Part shown: piece after piece, positions 44,758-52,602 of the stretch | Numbering within the stretch: position 1 is the first letter of the stretch | How the letters are laid out: each line of letters starts with the position of its first letter | Assembly (NCBI GenBank): GCA_017881265.1 | Contig: JADGRA010000024.1 | Location: forward strand, 33,216-97,215 | From: Myxococcaceae bacterium | GTDB taxonomy: Bacteria; Myxococcota; Myxococcia; Myxococcales; Myxococcaceae | Direction: 5' to 3' | Length of the DNA: 64,000 bases | The notes under the pieces: model-generated | What the model was told of the DNA's origin: nothing | The model's database searches: none | What the model saw: only the letters and a program-made list of their open reading frames with translations | Position numbers and translations under genes: made by a program

Positions 44758-44811
44758 GGGGGCATGGCTACGCTAGCAGGCACCTGCCGCCCCGTCGCAA
44801 TTCGGGGCCCC

Positions 44812-45597
44812 CTAGTAGCTGTCGCCGCCCCCGCCGCCGCCACTCTCGCCGCCGCCGCCCCCGGAGAAGCCGCCCCCGCTGTCGCCGCCGCCGCCTCCCC
44901 AACCACCGCCACCGCCGCCGCCGCCCCAGCCACCCCCGCCTCCCCAGAAGATGGGGAAGGGAAGACAGCCACTGCGAGCGCGGCTGCGCGTGACGAGCAC
45001 CACGACGAAGAGCAGGATGAGGAGAGGGCAGAGCAGCCCGACGAGGTCCTGGCCCCCCACCGGCGCCACCTGCGGGTCATTCGGCCTCATGCCTGGGCGC
45101 CGGGGCAGGACGTCCGGAGGCGCCTTGCCGGAAATGGCCTGCATGATGGCGTCCGTCCCCACCTGCAGCGCGTCGCGGGAGCGGTCCGTCTGCAGGTACG
45201 GCTTCATCTTCTGGACGATGCGGAAACTCTCCACGTCGGTGAGGTCCCCGCCGACGCCCTTGCCGGTCTGGATGTAGACGCGCCGCTCGGCCGGCGCCCA
45301 CAGCAAGAGCACGCCGTTGTCCTTGCCCTTCTGCCCAATCTTCCAGGTCTGGAAGGTGCCGTAGGCCACGTCCTCGATGGGCTCCCCCCCGAGGGAGGCC
45401 GGGATGAAGACGAAGACCTGTGCGCCGCTCTCCTTCTCGAAAGCGCCGAGCCGCGCGTCGAGGAATGCGCGGTCCTCGGCGGTCAGCTTGCCGGCGGCGT
45501 CCGTCACGTAGCCTTGCGGCAGCGGCGGCTTGTAGGCCTGCGCCGCGCCGGACAACACCAGCGCCGCCACGAGCGGGCTGAGCGCCCGCGTCCGCAT
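44812..45597 (-). CDS. TPM-domain (YgcG-type) membrane protein with Gly-rich tail
   Basis: A 261-residue protein. A signal peptide (about 1-20, ending in AQA) precedes the TPM phosphatase-like domain (about 25-160: VTDAAGKLTAEDRAFLDARLGAFEK, then WKIGQKGKDNGVLLLWAPAERRVYIQTGKGVGGDLTD). A transmembrane segment follows (about 180-200, LVGLLCPLLILLFVVVLV). The end is a Gly/Ser/Trp-rich tail of about 45 residues. It starts at ATG 45597, sharing its A with the stop of the LemA gene (TGATG). LemA/TPM pairs are a common bacterial combination thought to act at the envelope. Confidence 0.9.
   Translation of the reverse strand: MRTRALSPLVAALVLSGAAQAYKPPLPQGYVTDAAGKLTAEDRAFLDARLGAFEKESGAQVFVFIPASLGGEPIEDVAYGTFQTWKIGQKGKDNGVLLLWAPAERRVYIQTGKGVGGDLTDVESFRIVQKMKPYLQTDRSRDALQVGTDAIMQAISGKAPPDVLPRRPGMRPNDPQVAPVGGQDLVGLLCPLLILLFVVVLVTRSRARSGCLPFPIFWGGGGGWGGGGGGGGWGGGGGDSGGGFSGGGGGESGGGGGGDSY
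44815..44945 (-). repeat. Glycine-rich low-complexity tail-coding tract
   Basis: GGN-repeat DNA coding the Gly-rich tail of the TPM protein. The tract is GGGGGW and SGGG units with few other residues, and is prone to length variation. Confidence 0.6.
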
Positions 45598-46199
45598 CAG
45601 AATTTCACCTGCGGCGCGTTCTGCGCGTCGGCCGAGGCGGTGAAGTAGACGCGCTCCTTGAAGGGCTTGCCCGTCACTTTGTTGATGGCCATGCCGCGGA
45701 TTTTCTTCAGCTCCGTGTTGTAGGCGGCCACCGCGGCGTTGTACTGCTCGCGGGCGCGGAGGATGCGGTTCTCGGTACCTTCCAGCTGCACCTGCAACTC
45801 GCGGAAGCCCTGGTTGCTTTTCAAGTCCGGGTAGGCCTCCTGCACCACCATCAGCCGCGACAGGGCCCCCTTGAGGTCACCTTGGGCCTTCTCGAAGGCC
45901 GCCACCTTGGCCGGGTCGGTGAGGTCCTCCCCGGACAGCTGGATGGAGGTCGCCTTGGCGCGCGCCTCGATGACGGCCGTCAGCGTCGCTTGCTCCTGCT
46001 TCGCGCCGGCCTTCACCGTCTCCACCAGGTTGGGGACGAGGTCGGCGCGCCGCTGCAATGCGGCCTGGTAGTCGGCCCAGCGCTGCTCACACACCTGGTC
46101 TTTGGTGACGAGCTCGTCGTACGACTGACAGCCCGACGCAAGCACCACGAAAAGGGCCACCCCTGGGAGGAGGGCCGGACGGAGGGTGGAAGTCGTCAT
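45597..46199 (-). CDS. lemA: LemA family protein, lipoprotein type
   Basis: A 200-residue LemA-family protein. The leader ends with a lipobox (LASGC, C24), so lipidation is predicted, and the helical bundle characteristic of LemA follows (YDELVTKDQVCEQRWADYQAALQRRADLVPNLVETVKA, AREQYNAAVAAYN, and a GMAINKVTGKPFKERVYFTA end). The ATG at 46199 is preferred, with GGGAGG just before it; longer in-frame extensions are Arg/Ala-rich and unlike the family. It is translated together with the TPM protein and is divergent from the GT51 gene. Confidence 0.9.
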   Translation of the reverse strand: MTTSTLRPALLPGVALFVVLASGCQSYDELVTKDQVCEQRWADYQAALQRRADLVPNLVETVKAGAKQEQATLTAVIEARAKATSIQLSGEDLTDPAKVAAFEKAQGDLKGALSRLMVVQEAYPDLKSNQGFRELQVQLEGTENRILRAREQYNAAVAAYNTELKKIRGMAINKVTGKPFKERVYFTASADAQNAPQVKF

Positions 46200-46232
46200 G
46201 CCTCCCACCCTGCGCTCCGGGCGACCTGCCGT

Positions 46233-46250
46233 GCAACAAAATTTTGCTGC
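46233..46250. promoter_or_regulatory. Near-perfect 18-base palindrome between lemA and GT51 gene
   Basis: GCAACAAAATTTTGCTGC is an 18-base palindrome with one mismatched pair. It lies in the divergent space 34 bases upstream of the LemA start, in a small A/T island. Its position fits an operator or overlapping promoter element controlling envelope genes in both directions. Confidence 0.4.
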
Positions 46251-46342
46251 GCTTGTGCGTCGCCCAGAAGACACCTTTGCCCCCCCGGTTTCGCCCCGTG
46301 CCCCCACAGTAAGATGGCCATTTTCCGTACAAAATCTCCCCA

Positions 46343-48325
46343 ATGCGGCCGGCACTGAAATTGACAAGCACCACCCCTCCGCCGCGGCCCCCGGCGGAGC
46401 CAGCGCCACCCTCGTCCTCCAGCGTGCGTCGGCGTGCACGGCGCAAGCGCCGGCGCGAGCGCCGCATCCGGCGCGCGGTGCTCGCCGCACTCGCCTTGGT
46501 GCTGGCCGTGCTCAGCGCGCACCTGGTCCTCAATTCCGGCTGGGTGCGGGAGCGACTCCAGGCCAAGGTGGAGTCCGCACTGTCGGCGCGTCTGGGCGAG
46601 GTGGAGCTCGGCAGCGGCACCTTCGTCGATTGGTCGCTGCACGTCGCCTTCGGGCCGGTGCGCATCGCGCCGGTGCCTGGCCAGGGCGTGGTGCTGGAGG
46701 TGGAGCGCGTCCGGGTGCGGCCCGCCTGGACTGCGCTGCTGGCCGGACGTCTGGAGCCGGGCGTGGTGCAGCTGCAGACGGTGACGCTGCGCCCGGGAGA
46801 ACACCTGTCCGGCCTGAAGGCCCTGGTTGAGCGCGTCGAGTCGCGTGCGCACCCGGCCAAAGGCCCGGAGACGCCCCCGACCGAGGGTGGCTCGCGCATT
46901 CCCCGCATGGAAGTGCAGGACCTCCGGGTGGACATGGTGTCCGCCGCGGACGGCAAGCCGCTGGAGCTGGGGACGTGGGACGCGCAGCTGGACGTCACCG
47001 GCGCCCCCGGGGCCCGCGTGGTGGAGCTGGCGCTGGAGCGGCACGGCGGGGGCGAGCTGCGCGGCGTGGCGCGCATGGGCCGCGACCTCCCGGTGCAGCT
47101 GGAGGCGTGGCTCACCGTCATGCCGCTGGAACCGGTAGTGGAACTCCTCGGCCACCGCATGGGCCTGCGCGCCACCGCCGGCACCCTCTCCGGGCACCTC
47201 AGCGGGCAAGTCCCCGCCGACCTCCGGCGCGGCGAGGCCAAGGTGGAAGGCCACCTGGACGGACTGGTGCTGGAAGGCAAGCGGCTCTCTACCGAGCCGG
47301 TGGGGCCCTGGCGGCTGTCCATGGCGGGCACCATCGACTTCGAAAGGCAGACGCGCGAGGTGCACCTGCGCGAGGGCCATATTGCGTTTGGCGAGAACGA
47401 CTCGCTGCGGGTGGGTGTGGAGGGCGTCTACGAAGGTCGCAAGGGCGGCCCCACCTTCCGGGCCGAGGCCAAGGTGGACCAGCTGCGGTACCAGGACGCG
47501 GTCGACGCGCTGCCGCCCCAGCTGTCCCTCGGCGATGAGGCGCCCCGCATTCCCGGACTGCTTGACGCCCGGGTGCGCATTTCTGGACCGGTGCACGACC
47601 CGGAACGCTGGACGGTGGAGGCGAAGCTGGACCTCACCGGCTTGCGCGCGGCCTCGAAGAACGTGCCCTTCTTCCTGCGCGGTCCCTTCATCTACCACCC
47701 GGTGGATGCCCTCGGACGCACCCGGGAGCTGTGGGTGGGCCCGAAAAACCCCTCCTTCGTCTCCATTGACGAGTTGCCGCGCTATGTCGGCCGCGCCGTC
47801 ACCACCAGCGAGGACGCGGGCTTCTGGTACCACCCGGGCTTCGACTTCGACGAACTGAAGGAGAGCATTATTGACGCCGCCGAGGGCAGCCGCGTCCGGG
47901 GCGCATCGACGCTCACCCAGCAACTGGCCAAGAATCTCTTCCTCTCCCGGGAGCGGACGTATGCCCGGAAGGTGCGCGAGGCGCTCTTCACGCTGGCGCT
48001 GGAGGCGGCGCTGCCCAAGGCGCGCCTTTTGGAAATCTACCTCAACATCATCGAGTGGGGCCCCAACCTCTATGGTCTCGGCGAGGCCTCGCGGCACTAC
48101 TTCGGCGTCCCGGCGCGCAACCTCACCATCCAGCAGGCCGTCTTCCTGGCCACCATCATCCCCAACCCGGTGAAGTACCACACCCTCTTCGAGCGCGGCG
48201 CGCTCACCGGTAGCTGGGAGCGCAAGACGCGCGACCTCATCTCCAAGATGCGCGGCGCGGGCTTCATCAGTGTCGCCGAAGCCACCGAGGCCGAGTACGC
48301 CCCCTTGCACTTCCGCCGGCCGTGA
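46343..48325 (+). CDS. GT51 peptidoglycan glycosyltransferase fused to a large AsmA-like periplasmic domain
   Basis: A 660-residue inner-membrane protein. A basic cytosolic start (many Arg, residues 28-48) precedes one membrane helix (about 49-68). A long beta-rich domain without known motifs (about 75-455) has the layout of AsmA-like proteins. The C-terminal domain (about 472-640) is a GT51 transglycosylase: SEDAGFWYHPGFD with the catalytic Glu near residue 490, GASTLTQQLAKNLFLS, and KARLLEIYLNIIEWG. No transpeptidase domain is present, so it polymerises glycan strands but does not crosslink. This is not the usual MtgA layout of about 240 residues. The start ATG at 46343 follows the divergent lemA space. 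Confidence 0.88.
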   Translation: MRPALKLTSTTPPPRPPAEPAPPSSSSVRRRARRKRRRERRIRRAVLAALALVLAVLSAHLVLNSGWVRERLQAKVESALSARLGEVELGSGTFVDWSLHVAFGPVRIAPVPGQGVVLEVERVRVRPAWTALLAGRLEPGVVQLQTVTLRPGEHLSGLKALVERVESRAHPAKGPETPPTEGGSRIPRMEVQDLRVDMVSAADGKPLELGTWDAQLDVTGAPGARVVELALERHGGGELRGVARMGRDLPVQLEAWLTVMPLEPVVELLGHRMGLRATAGTLSGHLSGQVPADLRRGEAKVEGHLDGLVLEGKRLSTEPVGPWRLSMAGTIDFERQTREVHLREGHIAFGENDSLRVGVEGVYEGRKGGPTFRAEAKVDQLRYQDAVDALPPQLSLGDEAPRIPGLLDARVRISGPVHDPERWTVEAKLDLTGLRAASKNVPFFLRGPFIYHPVDALGRTRELWVGPKNPSFVSIDELPRYVGRAVTTSEDAGFWYHPGFDFDELKESIIDAAEGSRVRGASTLTQQLAKNLFLSRERTYARKVREALFTLALEAALPKARLLEIYLNIIEWGPNLYGLGEASRHYFGVPARNLTIQQAVFLATIIPNPVKYHTLFERGALTGSWERKTRDLISKMRGAGFISVAEATEAEYAPLHFRRP

Positions 48326-48392
48326 GGTCCCGGCGGGGCCCCCCACCCCCCCGGGGGCTTGCGGATGGGGGCGGCTGCGTTAGGCAAGGGAC

Positions 48393-48602
48393 ATGATTCA
48401 AGGAACGCTAGACCGCGGGCAGGGACGGGCGGACCTCTCCGTCCCGGCCGGTTGCCCGCTCTGTGCCGGGGCGCTTGACCTGCGCGTCACCCCCACCAGC
48501 GCCTTCAGCTACTGCGGGCACTGCCACTGGATTTCCCGGTCGGTGGTATCCGTCGGGCCGAACTCGCTCGAAGTCGCCCACCCGCCGGGCGGCATGGCCT
48601 AA
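48393..48602 (+). CDS. Small two-CxxC protein
   Basis: A 69-residue protein with two metal-binding pairs: CPLC at about residue 21 and CGHC at about residue 41, about 20 residues apart, as in a rubredoxin-like zinc ribbon. The rest is hydrophilic, without a signal. The start ATG at 48393 has AAGGGA upstream. Its stop overlaps the sirtuin stop on the other strand (the last 4 bases are shared). Confidence 0.68.
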   Translation: MIQGTLDRGQGRADLSVPAGCPLCAGALDLRVTPTSAFSYCGHCHWISRSVVSVGPNSLEVAHPPGGMA

Positions 48603-49333
48603 ACCCCCAGAAGCAGGGGCAGGAGCTCTCCGCTCTTGCCCCGCACGACGGTGTCGAAGTGGTGTGCGTTGTCCGCCGGTTCCGCGTTCACCAGCCAGCT
48701 CTTCGCCCCCCCGCGCCGCGCCACGTCCACTAGGCCGGCAGCCGGGTACACCGCGCCCGAGGTGCCGGCGGCCAGAAAGAACAGCGGGGAGCCCTGGGCC
48801 CTCTCGAGAAAGGCCTGGATGGTGGCGAGGCTTCGCTCGTCGAGCATCTCGCCGAACCAGACAATGTGCGGCCGCAGCCGCGCGCCGCAGACGTCACAGC
48901 TGGGGACGCTGCCTGCCGGGTACACCGTCGTGTCCGGGAAGGGCGGCCGCGCGCACTTGCTGCAGCGGCTGGTGAAGAGATTGCCGTGCAGCTCCACCAG
49001 CCGGCTGCTGCCGGCCCGCCGGTGCAGCCCGTCCACGTTTTGCGTGACGAGGAGGAAGCGCTCGCCCAGCCGGACCTCCACCGCCGCCAGCGCAGCGTGC
49101 CCGGGATTGGGCAAGACGTCTTGGGCCCGCGCACGCCGCTCGGAGTAGAATTCCCACACCTGGGCGGGGTCGGCGTCGAATCCCTCCGGCGAGGCCACCT
49201 GCTCCACCGGGAAGTTGCGCCACAGCCCGTCAATGCCGCGGAAGGTGGGCACGCCGCTCTCCGCCGAGACGCCGGCGCCGGTCAGCACCAGTAGCCAGCT
49301 CTGGTCATCCAGCGGCAGCGGGGCGGGGACCAT
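48599..49333 (-). CDS. Class III sirtuin (NAD-dependent protein deacylase, CobB-like)
   Basis: A 244-residue Sir2-family enzyme. The NAD site is GAGVSAESGVPTFR (residues 19-32) with TQNVDGLH (97-104). The catalytic His is in ELHGN (H116). The zinc ribbon uses C124/C127 (CSKC) and C146/C149 (CDVC). Tyr63 and Arg66 in EFYSERR match the Tyr-x-x-Arg pair that lets class III sirtuins such as SIRT5 and CobB remove succinyl and other acidic acyl groups. The start ATG at 49333 is standard for the family. It lies alone at the end of a minus-strand group, 14 bases beyond a doubtful small membrane-protein gene. Confidence 0.93.
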   Translation of the reverse strand: MVPAPLPLDDQSWLLVLTGAGVSAESGVPTFRGIDGLWRNFPVEQVASPEGFDADPAQVWEFYSERRARAQDVLPNPGHAALAAVEVRLGERFLLVTQNVDGLHRRAGSSRLVELHGNLFTSRCSKCARPPFPDTTVYPAGSVPSCDVCGARLRPHIVWFGEMLDERSLATIQAFLERAQGSPLFFLAAGTSGAVYPAAGLVDVARRGGAKSWLVNAEPADNAHHFDTVVRGKSGELLPLLLGV

Positions 49334-49347
49334 CTCTGCCCACTAGC

Positions 49348-49533
49348 CTACCCAAGAAGCCACTGCCCTGGGGGGGCGGGGGTGCCCCTCAGGCGCCGGT
49401 GTGCGCCCTTGGCGCGGGCCCGGTGCCGTTGGCCGCCGGCAAGGGCTGCGCCGAGGCCGTAGAGCGGCACGGCGAAGACACCCAGCCCGACGGCAAGGGT
49501 GATGGCGAAGCGGACGGGGGACGCGGGACGCAT
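49348..49533 (-). CDS. Possible small membrane protein
   Basis: A 61-residue open frame with one clear hydrophobic helix (about 9-31, FAITLAVGLGVFAVPLYGLG) and a basic Arg-rich tail. It fills part of a 354-base gap between the VWA gene and the sirtuin gene, in the same direction. An A/T-rich patch (about 49570-49585) upstream could be its promoter. The ribosome site is poor, so it may not be a gene. Confidence 0.4.
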   Translation of the reverse strand: MRPASPVRFAITLAVGLGVFAVPLYGLGAALAGGQRHRARAKGAHRRLRGTPAPPGQWLLG

Positions 49534-49687
49534 GGTGGAGGCCGTCGGCGTCGACGGCGGCGGTTCGACTAATATTCTGTAGACACCCCGTGCCGCTGCT
49601 GTTTGGACAGGCAGGCAGCCACCGCCCTCCGCAGAAACCCATGCCTGGCAGTAGGGGGAGGGCGTCCTCTCGCAGACGGCACGCCGC
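49534..49687. other. Gap between VWA protein gene and small membrane ORF
   Basis: 154 bases with no supported coding region. It carries a small A/T-rich patch (about 49570-49585) that may be a minus-strand promoter. No hairpin with a T tract was found. Confidence 0.35.
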
Positions 49688-50890
49688 CTACCGGCGCACC
49701 GTGGGACTTTTCCGTACCCCGCCCCGGGTGAGGTGTCCCACCGCCTCGCCCAGCCCCTCCACCGTCAGGGGAAACATCGGGAAGACGCTGCGCAGCGTGC
49801 GGATGGTGGGGGACCACCAGCTGGCAGGCGGTTCCGGGTTCAGCCAGGCGGTGCGTTCAAAGTGCTGGGCCAGCTGCATCATCCAGACGACGCCCTCCAC
49901 GCCGTCCGGCGTGTAGCGCCCCTGGGCGCCTGCGCGCAGCATTAACTCATAGGGCGCCATCAGCGCGTCCCCCACCAGCACCAGCTTCCAGTGGGGCCCG
50001 CAGTCGGCCAGCAACTCCGGCACCGGCACCGGGTCCGCGAAGCCCTCGGTGCGGTAGACGCTGCCGTAGACGCAGTTGTGGAAGTAATGGGTGCGCAGCT
50101 CGCGAAAGTGGGTGGCTTTGCGGGCCGCGCTGAAGAGCCGGTTCACCAGGTGGGCGTGTGGCGTCATGGAGCCGCCGACGTCCATGAGGAGCAGCACGCG
50201 GGTGCTGGGCTTGCGCGGCGGGCGCAGGATGACTTCCAGCTCGCCCGCGTTGCGGGCGGTGGCGTCGATGGTGCCCTCGAGGTCCAACTCCTCGAAGGCC
50301 CCCTCGCGCTGGAAGGCGCGCAGCTTGCGCAGTGCCACCGCCAGCGAGCGCGTGTCCAGGACGCGGTCATCGCGGTACCCGCGGTACAGCCGCGCGTCGG
50401 CCGTCTTCAGCGCCCCCCGCCGGCCGCCCTCTCCCTCTTGCGTCCCCTCGGCGCGCGGCCCCCGGCCCTGCCCTTCTTGCATCTGCTCCTCCGCCGTCCC
50501 GTTGCCCTGCTGCCGGCGGCGGTCCTGCTGCCGCATGCGCGCGGCAAAGAGCTGCCGGAGGGCCTCGGGCCCCAGCGCGAGCAGCGCCGCTTCCTCCTCG
50601 GGCGTCCGCTCGCTCAGGTCCTTCGCTTCAGCCTCCTCTAGCCAGCCGAGCAGCTCCGCCAGCAGCGTATCGCCCTGGTCCTGCACGCCCTTGAAGTGGG
50701 CGAGGAAGGCCTGGTCGAAGGCGTCGAGGTGCGCCTCGCTGTGGACGAGGAGGGCTCGCGCCACTTCATAGAAGCCGTCGAGGGAGCTGTCGTGCAGCCC
50801 TGCCTCCAGCGCCCGGGCCAGGGCGACTGCTTCCTGGGCGCCCACCGGGACCTTGCGGCGGCGCAACTCATAGAGGAAGCCGACAAACAT
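49688..50890 (-). CDS. VWA-domain protein, CoxE-like
   Basis: A 400-residue cytosolic protein with a C-terminal von Willebrand A domain (about 228-395). The MIDAS metal site begins as DVGGS (D237, S241), a variant of DxSxS. The N-terminal region (about 1-120) is helical. A Gln/Gly/Arg/Glu-rich linker (about 120-160) separates the two parts. It is typical of VWA-CoxE proteins that pair with a MoxR ATPase, and here the MoxR gene lies 6 bases upstream. MoxR/VWA pairs act as chaperone-like activators; CoxD/CoxE are the pair for CO dehydrogenase. Confidence 0.9.
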   Translation of the reverse strand: MFVGFLYELRRRKVPVGAQEAVALARALEAGLHDSSLDGFYEVARALLVHSEAHLDAFDQAFLAHFKGVQDQGDTLLAELLGWLEEAEAKDLSERTPEEEAALLALGPEALRQLFAARMRQQDRRRQQGNGTAEEQMQEGQGRGPRAEGTQEGEGGRRGALKTADARLYRGYRDDRVLDTRSLAVALRKLRAFQREGAFEELDLEGTIDATARNAGELEVILRPPRKPSTRVLLLMDVGGSMTPHAHLVNRLFSAARKATHFRELRTHYFHNCVYGSVYRTEGFADPVPVPELLADCGPHWKLVLVGDALMAPYELMLRAGAQGRYTPDGVEGVVWMMQLAQHFERTAWLNPEPPASWWSPTIRTLRSVFPMFPLTVEGLGEAVGHLTRGGVRKSPTVRR

Positions 50891-50896
50891 AGGCGC

Positions 50897-51739
50897 TCAG
50901 GCCCGGGGCCGCCGACCGGCCGCCAGCGACTCGTGGAAGACGAGGAGGTCCTGCTCGCGCTTGAGGAGGGCGCCGACGAAGGGAAGCGTCGCGTCCAGCT
51001 TCAGGTCCTGCACGCCGGCCGACTTCAGCACCGCCAGCCAGTCCACCAGCTCGCTGGTGCTCGGCCGCTTGCGCAGCCGCGTCATGTCGCGCAGCTGGTA
51101 GAAGACGTCGAGGGCCTGCTGGACGAGGGCCTCGTCCAGCTTCGGGTGGTGCACCCGGACAATCCGCTGCATGAGCTCGCGTTCCGGGAAGTCGATGAAG
51201 TGAAAGACACACCGGCGGAGGAAGGCGTCGGGGAGCTCCTTCTCGTTGTTGCTCGTCACCACCACCACCGGCCGTGCCTGCGCCTGAACCTCCTCGTCCG
51301 TCTCGAGGATTCTGAAGCGCATGCGGTCCAGCTCATGCAGCAGGTCATTGGGAAACTCGAGGTCCGCCTTGTCCACCTCGTCGATGAGCAGCACCACACG
51401 CTCCGGGCTCCGGAAGGCCTCCCCCAACGGGCCGAAGCGGATGTAGCGGCGGATGTCGCGCACGTCGCCGTCGCCGAAGCGGCTGTCGTACAGACGCTGG
51501 ACGGTGTCGTAGACGTACAGCCCGTCCTGGGCCCGCGTGGTGCTCTTCACGTTCCAGGTCAGCAGCTTGGTGCCGAGTGCGCCGGCAATGGCCTCCGCCA
51601 GCAGCGTCTTGCCGGTGCCTGGCTCCCCCTTCACCAACAGGGGCCGCTCGAGGGCGAGGGCGCAATTCACCGCGGCCTGCAGGGCCGGGCTGGTGAGGTA
51701 GCGGTCGGTGCCGGTGAAGCGCCGCAAGCGGTCGGTCAT
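50897..51739 (-). CDS. MoxR-family AAA+ ATPase (CoxD-like)
   Basis: A 280-residue AAA+ protein. Walker A is GEPGTGKT (residues 38-45), Walker B is LLIDEVDKAD (about 117-126) and the sensor 1 region is VVVVTSNNEKELPDAFLRRC. The arginine finger and helical lid follow. The ATG at 51739 is used; upstream codons belong to the esterase gene, whose stop it overlaps by 4 bases (ATGA). It is translated with the downstream VWA gene. MoxR ATPases use ATP to drive conformational maturation of metalloenzymes; CoxD is the closest named relative suggested by the pairing. Confidence 0.92.
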   Translation of the reverse strand: MTDRLRRFTGTDRYLTSPALQAAVNCALALERPLLVKGEPGTGKTLLAEAIAGALGTKLLTWNVKSTTRAQDGLYVYDTVQRLYDSRFGDGDVRDIRRYIRFGPLGEAFRSPERVVLLIDEVDKADLEFPNDLLHELDRMRFRILETDEEVQAQARPVVVVTSNNEKELPDAFLRRCVFHFIDFPERELMQRIVRVHHPKLDEALVQQALDVFYQLRDMTRLRKRPSTSELVDWLAVLKSAGVQDLKLDATLPFVGALLKREQDLLVFHESLAAGRRPRA

Positions 51740-52473
51740 GGCTTCTTCTGTAGCAGCGAGGTGAGCAGGACGCCCAGGTGCTCCAGCGCCTCCTCGGGGA
51801 TGGTGTGCGGCCCGTCGAAGGGCAGGAAGTCCACCTGCAGACCTGCTTCCAACAGCAGCTCGCGCAGGGCCTCCGCCTCGGCGAATGGGAGGATGGGGTC
51901 CTGCCGGCCGTGGGACTGAAGCACGCGCAGGCCCTTGCGGCGGCTGGCCCGGGCGCGCCATTCCGCCTCGGCGGCCAGCGTCCCGGACAAGATGACGAGG
52001 GCAGCCGGCGCCTCGTCCTGGCGCAGCGCCAGGTCCGTCGTCACCATGGCGCCCTGGCTGAAGCCGCCCAGCACCACGCGGTCGGCGGACAGGCCGGACG
52101 TCTGGGCCATGGCCTCGACGCATTTGGTGAGTTGGCGGCGGGCCCGGGCCAGGCCCTCCGGCACCCGCGCGCGCAACGTGGCTCGGCCCGCCGCGCCGGC
52201 AGCGCGCAGGGCCAGGTTGGCCTCCCAGTTGATGGGCCACCAGGCCCGCGCGTCGCCGAATTCCGGCAGGGTCACCGGGGCCGCGGGAAAGACGAAGCGG
52301 ACGCGGCTGCCCAGGGCCGGAGCGCGCGCCAGCAGGTCGCCGGCCAGGGGGACGAGGTCCGCCCCCGAGGCGCCGTAGCCATGGCACAGCACCACGGCCA
52401 GCTCCGGGCGCACGGAGGTATCCGCCTGTACCACCCGCGCTTCGAGCGGACCCAGCCGCGTCGCGATGTCCAC
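51736..52473 (-). CDS. Carboxylesterase/phospholipase-type alpha/beta hydrolase
   Basis: A 245-residue serine hydrolase of the abhydrolase_2 (YpfH/EstB) type. The oxyanion strand is LCHGYGASGADLVPLA. The nucleophile elbow is GGFSQGAMV. The Asp and His are in SHGRQDPILPFAEAEALRELL and DGPHTIPEEAL. The start is GTG at 52473, with GAGGA 7 bases before it; upstream codons have no family match. It is the first gene of the esterase-MoxR-VWA operon. Its place with a metalloenzyme activator pair is not explained by known biology. Confidence 0.88.
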   Translation of the reverse strand: MDIATRLGPLEARVVQADTSVRPELAVVLCHGYGASGADLVPLAGDLLARAPALGSRVRFVFPAAPVTLPEFGDARAWWPINWEANLALRAAGAAGRATLRARVPEGLARARRQLTKCVEAMAQTSGLSADRVVLGGFSQGAMVTTDLALRQDEAPAALVILSGTLAAEAEWRARASRRKGLRVLQSHGRQDPILPFAEAEALRELLLEAGLQVDFLPFDGPHTIPEEALEHLGVLLTSLLQKKP

Positions 52474-52602
52474 CCGTGTCCTCGGGGGCTGACCCTCGCC
52501 CGAGCGCCACCTGGGGCGCAAGAGGCGGCAGCTCAGCGTGCCCCGGGTGCTCGACGCGGCCCGGGCGGCGCTGCTATTGCCAAGCAAGCACGGCCCCCCC
52601 CA

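Noticed and set aside
46196..48346. Long minus-strand open frame (716 codons) opposite the GT51 gene
   Set aside because: No domain pattern; the GT51 motifs on the plus strand decide the coding strand.
51778..52602. Extended N-terminus of SerB (275 extra codons)
   Set aside because: The extension is antisense to the esterase gene and lacks any ACT or phosphatase match; the ATG at 52603 starts exactly at the first ACT domain.
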